In this document: positions 43,957-51,947 of the stretch, piece after piece
How positions within the stretch are numbered: position 1 is the stretch's first letter
How the letters are laid out: the number at the start of each line of letters is the position of its first letter
Assembly (NCBI GenBank): GCA_013043165.1
Contig: JABDOQ010000108.1
Coordinates: 1-51,947, forward strand
Direction: 5' to 3'
Origin: Woeseiaceae bacterium
GTDB taxonomy: Bacteria > Pseudomonadota > Gammaproteobacteria > Steroidobacterales > Woeseiaceae
DNA length: 51,947 nucleotides
Program-made: the position numbers and the translations under genes
The notes under the pieces: generated by a model
What the model saw: the letters and a program-made list of their open reading frames with translations, nothing else
Databases searched by the model: none
Told to the model about the DNA's origin: nothing

Positions 43957-45092
43957 AATGACCAGTGGATTCGTACGCCTGCGACGACCGCGCTGAAACT
44001 CGATGTCGGGCCGGAAACGTCAAACCCCGGATTTTCGACGTATTGTACAGACGGAGTGACCTGCCCGTTGCTATCGCCGATCGGTACGCGAAGAAAAGCC
44101 TCAGCCGCGGCGACATCGTCGAGATCTCCCTGTAGAAAGCTGTTGGAAATGCGAGTCTTCGAGACGCCAAGTCCGAGCAGTCCTATTGGCGTCGAGCGCT
44201 CGAATGCTATCGCCGCAAATTGGGTGGCAACTGATACGTCTTTATTGGCCAGCCCGAGCCGCAAGTTCAGGGCACTGCCGGCGTCGTGCCAACCCAGGAC
44301 ACCATAAAGGCCGTAGTTCTTCTCGGATTCGCCCGGGTTGCTGGAAACCGGATAGTCCTCGGTGCGCACCCAGGCACCCAGACGGAAAGTCGTCCGATCG
44401 CGGAGCCACTTTGCGTCGGCGCCGACGAAAGCACCGCGACCGTCCGCGGAAATATCCAGCAACTCCTGGTACGACCGGTCCGGCAAATCGGAAATGCCCT
44501 TCGAGCTTGCAACCACGAGCGAAATTTCAGGCCGGGATTCGGAGCCGAGCCATCGCATTACGGCGCCCAGCGTGTAATCGGGGAATTCGATCGTGGCATT
44601 GTTTTTGAAGTTTCCATTGAGGAAATGCGTATTCTCGTCGTTCGTAATACGGCTGCGATCGAGCCACGCTGAAGGGTTGACCAATCCCACCATCAGGCGG
44701 CGGTCATCCTGCATATGAAATGTGTAGTGGATTTCGGATACCTGCACGTGGCTGTTGCCATCCTGATCCAATACCGATCCGGCATCAGCGTTGGCTGTCG
44801 GGTAGATTGACGACACTCCGTCGTCATCGGGAGAGGTGCTTGCTTCAACATAGAAAAACCACTCCCCATTGCTGCGCGGCAACGTGATAAAAAAATCGGC
44901 AGACGCCGTCAGCTCGGATTCGACACGATCGTCGTCCGAGTCCTGCAACACGGACGTTACTCCGCCCTCCCAGGTCAATTTGCTGGCCTCTATGCCACTT
45001 ATCGGCAGGAGACAGATCGCCAGCGCGGCGAAGGACTGACGCCACCCGGGCGAGACGGCGCTCGTCCGGAGGTTCCAAAGAAATTTTTTCAT
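43953..45092 (-). CDS. Porin-like outer-membrane beta-barrel protein
   Basis: The 379-aa precursor has an N-terminal basic region and signal peptide ([16 protein letters not shown]). The mature chain is rich in alternating beta strands ([39 protein letters not shown]) and ends in the barrel-type VRIHWSF with terminal Phe. Length and pattern suit a 16-strand porin, but no named porin family is recognised. It lies directly before rimB with a four-base overlap, an unusual partner for RimK genes. Confidence 0.75.
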   Translation of the reverse strand: MKKFLWNLRTSAVSPGWRQSFAALAICLLPISGIEASKLTWEGGVTSVLQDSDDDRVESELTASADFFITLPRSNGEWFFYVEASTSPDDDGVSSIYPTANADAGSVLDQDGNSHVQVSEIHYTFHMQDDRRLMVGLVNPSAWLDRSRITNDENTHFLNGNFKNNATIEFPDYTLGAVMRWLGSESRPEISLVVASSKGISDLPDRSYQELLDISADGRGAFVGADAKWLRDRTTFRLGAWVRTEDYPVSSNPGESEKNYGLYGVLGWHDAGSALNLRLGLANKDVSVATQFAAIAFERSTPIGLLGLGVSKTRISNSFLQGDLDDVAAAEAFLRVPIGDSNGQVTPSVQYVENPGFDVSGPTSSFSAVVAGVRIHWSF

Positions 45093-45112
45093 CAGGATCA
45101 GGTGCCGGCGGC

Positions 45113-45322
45113 TTATTTTTTCAATATTCGAAATACAGATCGTAGAAACCAGCCGATGACAATACCGACAAATAGCATCATGAAAATAAGCAGCGAACGA
45201 GGAATCGCGACGTCCCAGAACAATAGCTCGATATCGACGACCGCGGCGTTCTGTACCGCGAAGATCATCACCAAGACGATGAGCGCTGTCGTGACTAGCA
45301 GTTTGAGAGTCATCTTGTTCAT
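45113..45322 (-). CDS. lapA: LapA-domain small membrane protein
   Basis: From the ATG at 45322 (GGGAG six bases upstream) the product is 69 aa, with two hydrophobic spans (LLVTTALIVLVMIFAVQN and LLIFMMLFVGIVIGWFL) and the LapA-type FAVQNxxVVDIELLFWD segment between. LapA works with LapB in lipopolysaccharide assembly and LpxC control; lapB is not in the window. The 15-codon longer frame has no support. It follows the coiled-coil gene by one base. Confidence 0.88.
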   Translation of the reverse strand: MNKMTLKLLVTTALIVLVMIFAVQNAAVVDIELLFWDVAIPRSLLIFMMLFVGIVIGWFLRSVFRILKK

Positions 45323-45323
45323 C

Positions 45324-45689
45324 CTAAGCTCCCGATTGCCTCTTGCCTTCTGAATACCCGGCGACAAGTTTCTTCAAGGACTGCGACAGATCCTCCCAGG
45401 CTGTATCGACATCCGGGGTCAAATCTTCCCACACTTCGTCACCGGACTTCCTCAGTCGTGCAAGGCTCGACTCGGCTGCCACAAGGTTCGCGTCGACGGC
45501 GCGCTCTGCGTCTTGCAACTGTCGGTTGACAACGATTTGCCCGGCAATTGTCGCAGACCGAATCCTGGCTTTCACACCACCGAGCTTCACCCGGGCATCA
45601 TGCAGCCGTTTTTGTGCGGCTTTCGAATAGGCTGCCTTTCTCGAAATTGATGTCCGGCGATTCGCGTCCGCTGTTGTTTCTTTCGACAC
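45324..45689 (-). CDS. Small basic coiled-coil protein
   Basis: The GTG at 45689 (GAGGGA about eight bases upstream) gives a 121-aa protein; a longer frame to 45752 is less likely. It is helical throughout, with a basic first half (KAAYSKAAQKRLHDARVKL) and a more acidic end (DEVWEDLTPDVDTAWEDLSQ). No signal or membrane segment. It resembles small stress-linked coiled-coil proteins but I do not recognise a family. It heads the long minus-strand gene string and is divergent from the LysR gene. Confidence 0.65.
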   Translation of the reverse strand: MSKETTADANRRTSISRKAAYSKAAQKRLHDARVKLGGVKARIRSATIAGQIVVNRQLQDAERAVDANLVAAESSLARLRKSGDEVWEDLTPDVDTAWEDLSQSLKKLVAGYSEGKRQSGA

Positions 45690-45797
45690 CCGTGATTCCC
45701 TCGGTCGACACGACCCGGGTCGACTATACGGAGTGGTTTTCGATAAAGACAACTAAAAAAACTTGCCAATTCAATAAATTCTTTTTATAAAGTACCG

Positions 45798-46637
45798 ATG
45801 GACCTGGAGCTGTTGCGCACCTTTCTTGAACTCAATCGCACGCGTCATTTTGGCCGCGCGGCTGAAGCGCTGTTTGTTACGCAGGCCGCCGTAAGCAGTC
45901 GCCTCAAGTCCCTGGAGCAGCAGCTGGGCGTCACACTGTTCGAGCGCAGTCGCAGGGAGATGCGATTGACGCCTGAGGGCGGCCGCCTGGTTCGCCATTC
46001 GGAGCGCATGATCGCTGCCTGGCGGACTGCCCGACAGGACGTCTCGCTGGCTCATGCAACGGAGCAGCTGGTCATCGGGGGGAGTCTGCGTTTGTGGGAC
46101 GTGCTGTTGCAGCGATGGCTGCATGATCTGCGCCGAACTTATCCGAACCTCGCGTTAATAGCGGAATCCCAGTCGCCGGATGTCCTCACGAGAAAACTCA
46201 TCGACGGCACCCTGGATGTCGCGATCATGCTCGAGCCGGCGCAGCTCGATATCATGCAGTTACGCGAAATTGCAACGATCGACTTCATTCTTGTCTCTGC
46301 CAGCAAGCGACTCAGCGTCGAATCCGCGCTCGAACAAAACTACCTGTATGTTGACTGGGGCCTTTCATTCGCGCTGGATCATCGGCGCATGTTTCCCGAT
46401 GCACCGGAATCGATGACGCGCGTGTCACACGCAAAAATGGCGCTCGAATACTTAAGCTCGATCGGCGGTAGCGCTTACCTGCCGCGGCGCATGATAAGAA
46501 GGGACGTGGAACTGGGCTTGCTGTATGAGGTTGCCGAGGCGCCGGTTTTTACGCGCCAGGCGTACGCTACGTTTCCGGTGCGGTCAGCCAGGCGGGACCT
46601 TATCGAGAAAAGTCTGCAGCTCGTGCATTCGGGCTAG
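45798..46637 (+). CDS. LysR-family regulator, HdfR-like
   Basis: The 279-aa regulator has the LTTR winged helix at residues 1-60 (LLRTFLELNRTRHFGRAAEAL; QAAVSSRLKSLEQQLGVTLFER) and a type-2 periplasmic-binding-like effector domain. The RTRHFGRAAEALFVTQAAVS start is close to HdfR, a regulator of flagellar and amino-acid genes in enterobacteria. It is divergent from the 45324-45689 gene, with 108 bp between; that AT-rich spacer probably contains both promoters. Target unknown. Confidence 0.9.
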   Translation: MDLELLRTFLELNRTRHFGRAAEALFVTQAAVSSRLKSLEQQLGVTLFERSRREMRLTPEGGRLVRHSERMIAAWRTARQDVSLAHATEQLVIGGSLRLWDVLLQRWLHDLRRTYPNLALIAESQSPDVLTRKLIDGTLDVAIMLEPAQLDIMQLREIATIDFILVSASKRLSVESALEQNYLYVDWGLSFALDHRRMFPDAPESMTRVSHAKMALEYLSSIGGSAYLPRRMIRRDVELGLLYEVAEAPVFTRQAYATFPVRSARRDLIEKSLQLVHSG

Positions 46638-46688
46638 TCGTCACAGCATTGTCATCGATGGCGGTGAACAACCGTCAACTATCAACGA

Positions 46689-47204
46689 TTATTGGCGCTC
46701 GTACTTCAGGTGGTGTTCCTGGAAGTCCTCACCTCTGCGCATGACGATGTAGCCGTCTATACCGTCATCGCCGCGTTTGTAAAAACTGAGGCCACCAAAG
46801 TGCAACGCATCCTTGTCTTTCTTGATGAGACGAAAGTTAACGTAGTCCGGCTTGTCTTCCCAGGCTGAGAAATCCGCATTGAAATGTTTCACTTTCAGGC
46901 TCAGAGTGCCTTCCTCAACACTGAGCAACAGGATTTCGTAGAACGCGATGCCGTCGTCTCCATAAAGCTTGAACAGCCCGATCATCGTGCCGGCGGACGG
47001 CGCATTCCAGACTGCTTCAAATGTCTCGCCAAAGGCCGTGCCGGACCAGGAGCCAACCAGAAAGTCAGCATCGTCGAGGGTGGCGGCCGGGCGTGTTTCA
47101 TCAGGCGCCAGTTGATAGGTGTGCTCGGTTCGGAGTTCGGCCGACCAGGCCGCGCCGGTCAGCGCTGCCGCGATCAGGGCCATGCCGATACTGATTCTGT
47201 TCAT
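46689..47204 (-). CDS. Exported DUF6265-type protein
   Basis: The 171-aa precursor begins with a signal peptide (ISIGMALIAAALTGAAWSAE). The mature part is a lipocalin-like beta domain: FLVGSWSGTAFGETFEAVWN, then TMIGLFKLYGDDGIAFYEILLL, SLKVKHFNADFSAW and LHFGGLSFYKRG. AAGGAGC lies six bases before the ATG. The family has no known function. It is convergent with the LysR gene (51 bp apart). Confidence 0.82.
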   Translation of the reverse strand: MNRISIGMALIAAALTGAAWSAELRTEHTYQLAPDETRPAATLDDADFLVGSWSGTAFGETFEAVWNAPSAGTMIGLFKLYGDDGIAFYEILLLSVEEGTLSLKVKHFNADFSAWEDKPDYVNFRLIKKDKDALHFGGLSFYKRGDDGIDGYIVMRRGEDFQEHHLKYERQ

Positions 47205-47548
47205 CCAACGCTCCTTCAGTGCTGCAAATTTACGGCACCGTCCCAGCGAGTGTAGCGCATCGCGGCGGGTCCCACGGACCGGGAAGAGCGTGGATTCTGT
47301 GACAATTGTTCACAGCGTCACGGTAGATAAGTGTGGTCCGTGATTACCATAATGTGACCCACGTCACCACGGAAAAACCTCGAAAAATCGTATAGTTGCG
47401 TTTCCCGGCCGGATCAATCTCCGGCTTTTGTATATCTGGATCATCGCCGCGTGCGATGCCATTCACAGAGTCGGGCATGCGGTCGATTTGTGTCGCCGGC
47501 CTGCTCGACCTCTTGTTATTTAACGTCAAAAATTTGAGACCGGACAAT
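47205..47548. other. Non-coding spacer before the giant protein gene
   Basis: These 344 bp contain two dyad elements. TGTGACAATTGTTCACA (47298-47314) is an imperfect dyad nearly identical to one before asnA. GTGACCCACGTCAC (47354-47367) is a 5-bp-arm inverted repeat. An in-frame ATG at 47477 could extend the giant protein by 24 residues but would bury its signal peptide. No tRNA or other RNA gene is seen. Confidence 0.5.
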
Positions 47549-50500
47549 ATGACTGTATCAAGCACAAGGCGCCGCAAGGCGGGCAGCCGCGCGAATTTTA
47601 TTCTGACACTCTCGATCTTCCTCGGTGCCTTTGCCGGGTCGATGTTCGGCGTCAGCGTTGCTTATGCGGCCCCGGTCTGCTCGACGGGAGTCGATGGCAC
47701 GGTCGTCATCGGCAGTTCCGCCACACGCGTCAACGTCTACTATGCGGCCCCGGATCCCGAGCTCGATACGACTACGGTCGCGGCGGGCTCAACCGCGATT
47801 CCGATCGACGAGGGCCTGGGTCCGCAGGCGACAAACCTGCATTCGACTATCTCTATGGATATCGCTGCCGGCGACATCCTTATCGTCGCACAGATGATCG
47901 GCGGAGAAATCGATACGGCGAACAACCACGAGAGCGCCGGCAACTACGGCGATGGCCCGAATCCCCCCGGCACGCTTGAGCAGGCTGGTAGCCTGAATAC
48001 GGCCAACCTGACGGCCGGCCGCTACGAATTCGTCATTGCCACCGGCCCGATTGCGGCAGGCGTGATTCCCATAGAAGGCACGGGCACCGGTAACGGTCTT
48101 GTCAATGAGTACATCAACTCCAACGAGACCACGACCGCCCTGGGCTTTCGCCGCTACCAGGTCATCAAGGTTCCACAATTTTCGCGCCTCAATATCACGG
48201 GCGAAGTAGTGTCCGATCGCTGGAACGGCCGCTGGGGCGGCGTGTCGGCACTCAATGTCCGCGAAAATCTCGTACTGCAGGGCGGGAGCTTCAACGCCGA
48301 CGGACGCGGCTTTCGCGGCGGGCAGTTCTTTCCGGATCGTTCCGATAACGCCGAGAGCGCGACTAACGGCAACTTCGGCTTCAAGGGAGAAGGCATCGCA
48401 GGTATGCCGCAACGGTTGTTCTCTCGCGTGTTGTTGGAGGAGCAACCGGCGACGGATGGCGAAGAAACGGGTCCTGCAGGGTATGCCGGCGTGGATGATC
48501 TCGGTCCCTCTGGCACGGCATGGACGCGCGACGCCGGCCTGGGAGCGCCTGGAAATGCAGGCTCCGGTGGTGGCGGCGGTGAGGATGCAGGCGGCGGTGG
48601 CGGCGGCAACGCTTCCGGCGGCGGCAGCGGTGGCCAGGGCACGAGTTTAGGCGGCAGCGAGGGAATCGGCGGCGCCAAATTTCCCCAATATGTCGCGGCA
48701 ACGCCCGATCTCATGGTCATGGGCGGCGGCGGCGGCGCCAGTAACGGCAACGACACCACGAATCTGGACCTGACGGTCAGCAGCGGCCAGGCCGGCGGCG
48801 GTATCGTATTCGTTCGTTCCGTGGGCATCGTCACGACGGGTGGCGGAGTGGTCTCGGCGAACGGCGATTCCGGCGGTTCGGCGGCAAGCGAAGGCGGTGG
48901 CGGCGGCGGCGCCGGTGGTACGGTCGTCGTACACAGCAATAACTCCACGGTCGACGGCATCGCTTTCACGGCTATCGGCGGAGCGGGCGGGTCTAGCGAG
49001 GCCCCGAGCGACGGCGGCGGTGGCGGCGGCTCCGGCGGCGTTATTTGGCTGTCGGATACGACGCTCGGCAACGCCACCTTCGATGTGTCGGGCGGCGCGG
49101 CGGGTATCGGCGATTCCGGGGGCGTTTTTAACGGCGAAGACGGTGGCGACGGCGCGCAATCGTCGATTGCGCCGATTGCGCCGTTCGACTGCAATTTCGT
49201 CACGCTCGGCATCGCCAAAGAACTGACCTCGCAGACGCGCGTAGGTACTTCAGGCAATGTATTCGACCTGGCCTTTACGCTGACCGTCGAAAACTTCAGC
49301 GCCATCCCCGGCATCAACGTGCAGGCAACGGACGATCTCGGAGCCGCGTTTCCAAACGCGGCGTCGATCGTGGTGCAGGGCGCACCCGATCTCGGCGGTT
49401 TCAGCGCGCCGGGAACGGCTTACGACGGCACGGCGCAGAGCGATCTGCTGTCAGGCACCGACACGATGCCCGGCAACACGGTTCGCTTCATCACGTATAC
49501 CGTGCGCGTCGATTTTGGAACGGATACAGGGCCGTTCACGACCCAGGCATCGGTGACCAGCTCTCAGGTCGCGGGCGGCTTTGCACAGGTACTGGATGTA
49601 TCTGATGATGGTGCGGATCCGGACCCGGACGGTGACGGCGACCCGACGGAATCCATTAGCAACGGCGGCGACTCCGACGAGAATGACGCCACGGCCGTGG
49701 TCCTCGACCTGACGGTTGCACCTGCGGCCTGCACATTTGTACCAAACCCGGCGTTTCTCAGCGACTCCGTGACCGCGACCTGTACCGGCGTCGAGACGGG
49801 CGGCTCCGTGTCGATTCCGGGCATGAGCTGCGGTGCGGAATCCGGCGGCACGGTTACGTGTAGCGGCACCGCCAGTGATATCGGCAGTAACCCGGACATA
49901 ACGACAACAGATGCGGCAAGCAACTCAGTCGTGTCGAGCGGTGACCTGACCGTAATCCTGGACACCGACGGCGACGGCCTCGACGACGCTGACGAAGCAA
50001 CGCTCGGCACGGACCCGAACAATCCGGACACCGACGGTGACGGCATCGATGACGGAATCGAAACGGGCGGCGATGCCAGCATCGATGCCGGCGATACAAA
50101 TCCGCTGGATCTCGACACGGATGACGATGGCCTGTCCGATGGAGCGGAAGACACGAATGCTGACGGCAATGTGCAGCCGGGGGAAACGGACCCAAACGAT
50201 GCGGACTCCGACAACGACCTGATCGGTGACGGCGTCGAAAGCGGCGTGATCGCAGGCATTTCTGATCCGGATGGCACGGGCCCGATTGAAGGCACCGGTC
50301 CGGGTTTTGTGGGCGATGCCGATCCGGGCTCGACAACCGATCCGCTCGATGTGGATACCGACAACGATGGCTTGAACGATGGCGTCGAGGACGCGAACCA
50401 GGATGGCGCGACGGTCAATACGATTGGCGGCACCGGCGGTGCGCCGGGCAGCGGCGAGACCGATCCGGCCAATGCGGACACCGACGGCGACACGCTGTCC

Positions 50501-51947
50501 GATGGTGACGAGGTCAGTGCGAGCGGTCCGCTGACGGGCATTGGCGTGACCAATCCACTGGATACCGACACCGACGATGGCGGTGTCGATGACGGTACCG
50601 AAGTGAACGTCGACGGCACCGATCCGAACGCGGGCGCTGACGATTTCACAGCGGACCCGGATGGTGATGGCTTGAACAATGGCGATGAAGCAGCGCTCGG
50701 TACGGATCCGAACAATCCGGACAGCGACGGTGACGGCATCAATGACGGCATCGAAACGGGCGGCGATGCCAGCATCGACGCGGGCGATACCGATCCGCTG
50801 GATCTCGATACGGACGACGACGGCCTGTCCGACGGCACCGAAGATGCAAATCGCGACGGCATCGTGCAGGCCGGCGAGACCGACCCGGGCAATGCTGACA
50901 GCGACAACGATGGCATCGACGACGGCGTCGAAAGCGGCGTCGTCGCGGGCATTGCCGATCCCGATGGTACGGGCCCGATTGAGGGCACCGACATTTCGTT
51001 TACGGGCGATGCGGATCCGTCTACGACAACCGATCCGCTGAATGCGGATACCGATGGCGACGGTCTCGACGATGGCGTCGAGGATGCAAACGGTGATGGC
51101 CAGACGTTGAATACGATCGGCGGTACGGGTGGAGCGCCTGGCAGTGGTGAGACCAATCCCGGCAACGCAGACACCGATGGCGACGGACTCAGCGACGGTG
51201 ACGAAGTTGTTGGCCAGGACGGATTGCCGAACAATGGTGACGAAACCGATCCGCTCGATACCGATACGGACAATGGCGGCGCACAGGACGGCGCCGAGGT
51301 CCTGACGGACGGTACCGATCCCACGGATCCCCTGGATGACGCAGTGGATTCGGATGGCGATGGCATTACCGACGTCCTCGAAGGCTTGCTCGGAACCGAT
51401 CCCAACGACGCCGACTCCGACAACGACGGCCTGACGGACGGCCAGGAGGCCGGCAGCGACGGCGTGGTCGATCCGGCGGTTGAAACGGACCCTCTCGACG
51501 CCGACAGCGATGACGACGGTTTGTCCGACGGTAACGAAGTGAATGGAACCGGCTTGCTGGCAACCTATTCACCGACCGATCCGCTGAACATTGACACGGA
51601 CGGCGATGGCATCAACGACGGCGTTGAGGCCGGTGTATCGACGGACGGGCTGAATCCCGGCATCAGCGATGGGGTGGATCCGGTTCCGTACAGCGGCACG
51701 GACGCCGGCTTTGTAGGCGACGCAGATCCCGGTTCGACTACGGATCCGACAAATCCCGACTCGGACGGCGACGGGCTGGGCGATGGCGTCGAAGACCTGA
51801 ACGCGGATGGACAAACGGTGAACACGATAGGCGACAGCACGTCATCGGGAACCGGCGAGACCGATCCGAACCTGGTCGATACCGATAGCGACGGGCTGGA
51901 CGATGGCGACGAAATCGCTGGCGGGACGGATCCGCTCGATGCGGACA
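47549..51947 (+). CDS. Giant secreted Ca2+-binding repeat protein, C-terminus outside window
   Basis: The frame is open from the ATG at 47549 to the right edge (1466 codons), so the gene is partial; key positions stay in one frame, with no frameshift. A signal peptide (basic TRRRKAGSR, hydrophobic core, cleavage after VAYA near residue 40) starts it. Residues about 40-335 are an unassigned beta-rich domain. Residues 338-534 are Gly-rich with several runs of five or six Gly. A DUF11-like domain (VTLGIAKELTSQT) covers 550-671. An Ig-like domain with four Cys covers 724-803. From 804 on are thrombospondin type-3 repeats (DTDGDGLDD, DSDNDGIDD) that bind Ca2+ and would stiffen the chain. It is likely a surface adhesin, probably with a C-terminal secretion or anchoring domain beyond the edge. 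Confidence 0.88.
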   Translation, partial: MTVSSTRRRKAGSRANFILTLSIFLGAFAGSMFGVSVAYAAPVCSTGVDGTVVIGSSATRVNVYYAAPDPELDTTTVAAGSTAIPIDEGLGPQATNLHSTISMDIAAGDILIVAQMIGGEIDTANNHESAGNYGDGPNPPGTLEQAGSLNTANLTAGRYEFVIATGPIAAGVIPIEGTGTGNGLVNEYINSNETTTALGFRRYQVIKVPQFSRLNITGEVVSDRWNGRWGGVSALNVRENLVLQGGSFNADGRGFRGGQFFPDRSDNAESATNGNFGFKGEGIAGMPQRLFSRVLLEEQPATDGEETGPAGYAGVDDLGPSGTAWTRDAGLGAPGNAGSGGGGGEDAGGGGGGNASGGGSGGQGTSLGGSEGIGGAKFPQYVAATPDLMVMGGGGGASNGNDTTNLDLTVSSGQAGGGIVFVRSVGIVTTGGGVVSANGDSGGSAASEGGGGGGAGGTVVVHSNNSTVDGIAFTAIGGAGGSSEAPSDGGGGGGSGGVIWLSDTTLGNATFDVSGGAAGIGDSGGVFNGEDGGDGAQSSIAPIAPFDCNFVTLGIAKELTSQTRVGTSGNVFDLAFTLTVENFSAIPGINVQATDDLGAAFPNAASIVVQGAPDLGGFSAPGTAYDGTAQSDLLSGTDTMPGNTVRFITYTVRVDFGTDTGPFTTQASVTSSQVAGGFAQVLDVSDDGADPDPDGDGDPTESISNGGDSDENDATAVVLDLTVAPAACTFVPNPAFLSDSVTATCTGVETGGSVSIPGMSCGAESGGTVTCSGTASDIGSNPDITTTDAASNSVVSSGDLTVILDTDGDGLDDADEATLGTDPNNPDTDGDGIDDGIETGGDASIDAGDTNPLDLDTDDDGLSDGAEDTNADGNVQPGETDPNDADSDNDLIGDGVESGVIAGISDPDGTGPIEGTGPGFVGDADPGSTTDPLDVDTDNDGLNDGVEDANQDGATVNTIGGTGGAPGSGETDPANADTDGDTLSDGDEVSASGPLTGIGVTNPLDTDTDDGGVDDGTEVNVDGTDPNAGADDFTADPDGDGLNNGDEAALGTDPNNPDSDGDGINDGIETGGDASIDAGDTDPLDLDTDDDGLSDGTEDANRDGIVQAGETDPGNADSDNDGIDDGVESGVVAGIADPDGTGPIEGTDISFTGDADPSTTTDPLNADTDGDGLDDGVEDANGDGQTLNTIGGTGGAPGSGETNPGNADTDGDGLSDGDEVVGQDGLPNNGDETDPLDTDTDNGGAQDGAEVLTDGTDPTDPLDDAVDSDGDGITDVLEGLLGTDPNDADSDNDGLTDGQEAGSDGVVDPAVETDPLDADSDDDGLSDGNEVNGTGLLATYSPTDPLNIDTDGDGINDGVEAGVSTDGLNPGISDGVDPVPYSGTDAGFVGDADPGSTTDPTNPDSDGDGLGDGVEDLNADGQTVNTIGDSTSSGTGETDPNLVDTDSDGLDDGDEIAGGTDPLDAD
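49967..51947 (+). repeat. Tandem 693-bp coding repeat (231-residue TSP3 super-unit)
   Basis: Aligned landmarks recur at exactly 693 bp. The LGTDPN segment starts at 50002, 50695 and 51388 (first base of GCTCGG). The NTIGGTGGAPGSGET segment recurs at 50417 and 51110. In the third unit the NTIG landmark comes 711 bp later (51821), so that unit has gained 18 bp. Units 1 and 2 are the most alike at protein level; unit 3 is diverged and is cut by the window edge. Each unit holds several DxDxDG Ca2+-binding loops. Confidence 0.85.

Noticed and set aside
47298..47314. CRP (cAMP receptor) site
   Set aside because: TGTGA and TCACA are separated by seven bases, not six, and the companion element before asnA does not keep both half-sites.
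48154..49317. Pro-rich minus-strand frame of 387 codons
   Set aside because: Antisense of the Gly-rich region of the giant protein (GGC reads as GCC and CCG types). No ribosome site, no domain.
49564..51423. Long open frame on the minus strand (619 codons), Ser/Pro-rich
   Set aside because: It is the complement of the GAT/GAC-rich TSP3 repeats, which read as Ser/Val/Pro codons antisense. It has no start site and no folded-protein pattern; the plus frame has signal peptide and domains.
49967..51947. CRISPR-like repetition
   Set aside because: The repeats are in frame, of varied sequence and encode DxDxDG loops; no constant repeat with unique spacers exists.
1..51947. tRNA or rRNA genes, insertion sequences, prophage
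   Set aside because: No cloverleaf with a CCA-type end, no rRNA-like stretch and no transposase or integrase sequence was seen in any spacer. A tRNA scan was not possible, so a missed one cannot be excluded.

Overview
The window reads as a chromosomal stretch of a free-living, aerobic, GC-rich gammaproteobacterium. The evidence is ubiG, tamAB, lapA, a rimB/rimK pair, a Tat-exported HiPIP, and MscS, MgtE and MacB-type genes, all with gamma-like family features. A Na+/Ca2+ exchanger, an SNF-type Na+ symporter and a trace of what may be an NhaD antiporter fit a marine or sediment lifestyle. A Woeseia/Chromatiales-like host is a guess from gene content, not a proof. I see no rRNA, tRNA, IS element, prophage or CRISPR array.

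1-8694: an unusual accessory block. Four ATP-grasp ligases (one cut by the left edge), a glycogen synthase (glgA), two alpha/beta-hydrolase esterases and an S51/cyanophycinase-like peptidase are packed together. Most same-strand junctions are 4-bp ATGA overlaps. Gene content suggests that carboxylate-amine bonds are made, and ester or peptide bonds cut, in connection with a polysaccharide or storage polymer. No named pathway fits it that I know of.

8695-14700: a CaxA-type exchanger (with a possible nhaD start fragment in front of it), a lipoprotein built from ten 23-residue repeats, an asnA gene with foreign codon use, and two unknown envelope proteins.

14709-23193: a probable light/photo-oxidative stress region. 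A MerR regulator sits between an EamA-ubiG-photolyase operon and a HiPIP-small protein-photolyase-like operon. Two 33-bp arrays, each of three 11-bp direct repeats, cover its own promoter and the HiPIP promoter, an arrangement known for CarH/LitR regulators. A C-rich hairpin and an intrinsic terminator lie in the HiPIP leader. An FAD amine oxidase, a DUF3429 membrane protein and a secreted glutathione peroxidase follow.

23229-33951: MscS channel, a four-gene MacAB-like exporter with two permeases, SNF and MFS transporters, MgtE, a small charged protein and a MarR regulator.

33975-45689 (minus): a nearly gapless 11.7-kb gene string: coiled-coil protein, lapA, porin-like protein, rimB, AstE-like deacylase, rimK, mscS, CNNM/CorC protein, tamA, tamB. 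It joins envelope biogenesis with RimK-type glutamate ligation.

45798-51947: a LysR regulator, a small exported DUF6265-type protein, and the first 1466 codons of a giant secreted protein. That protein has Gly-rich, DUF11-like and Ig-like parts followed by thrombospondin-type-3 Ca2+-binding repeats arranged in a 231-residue higher-order period. It runs off the right edge.
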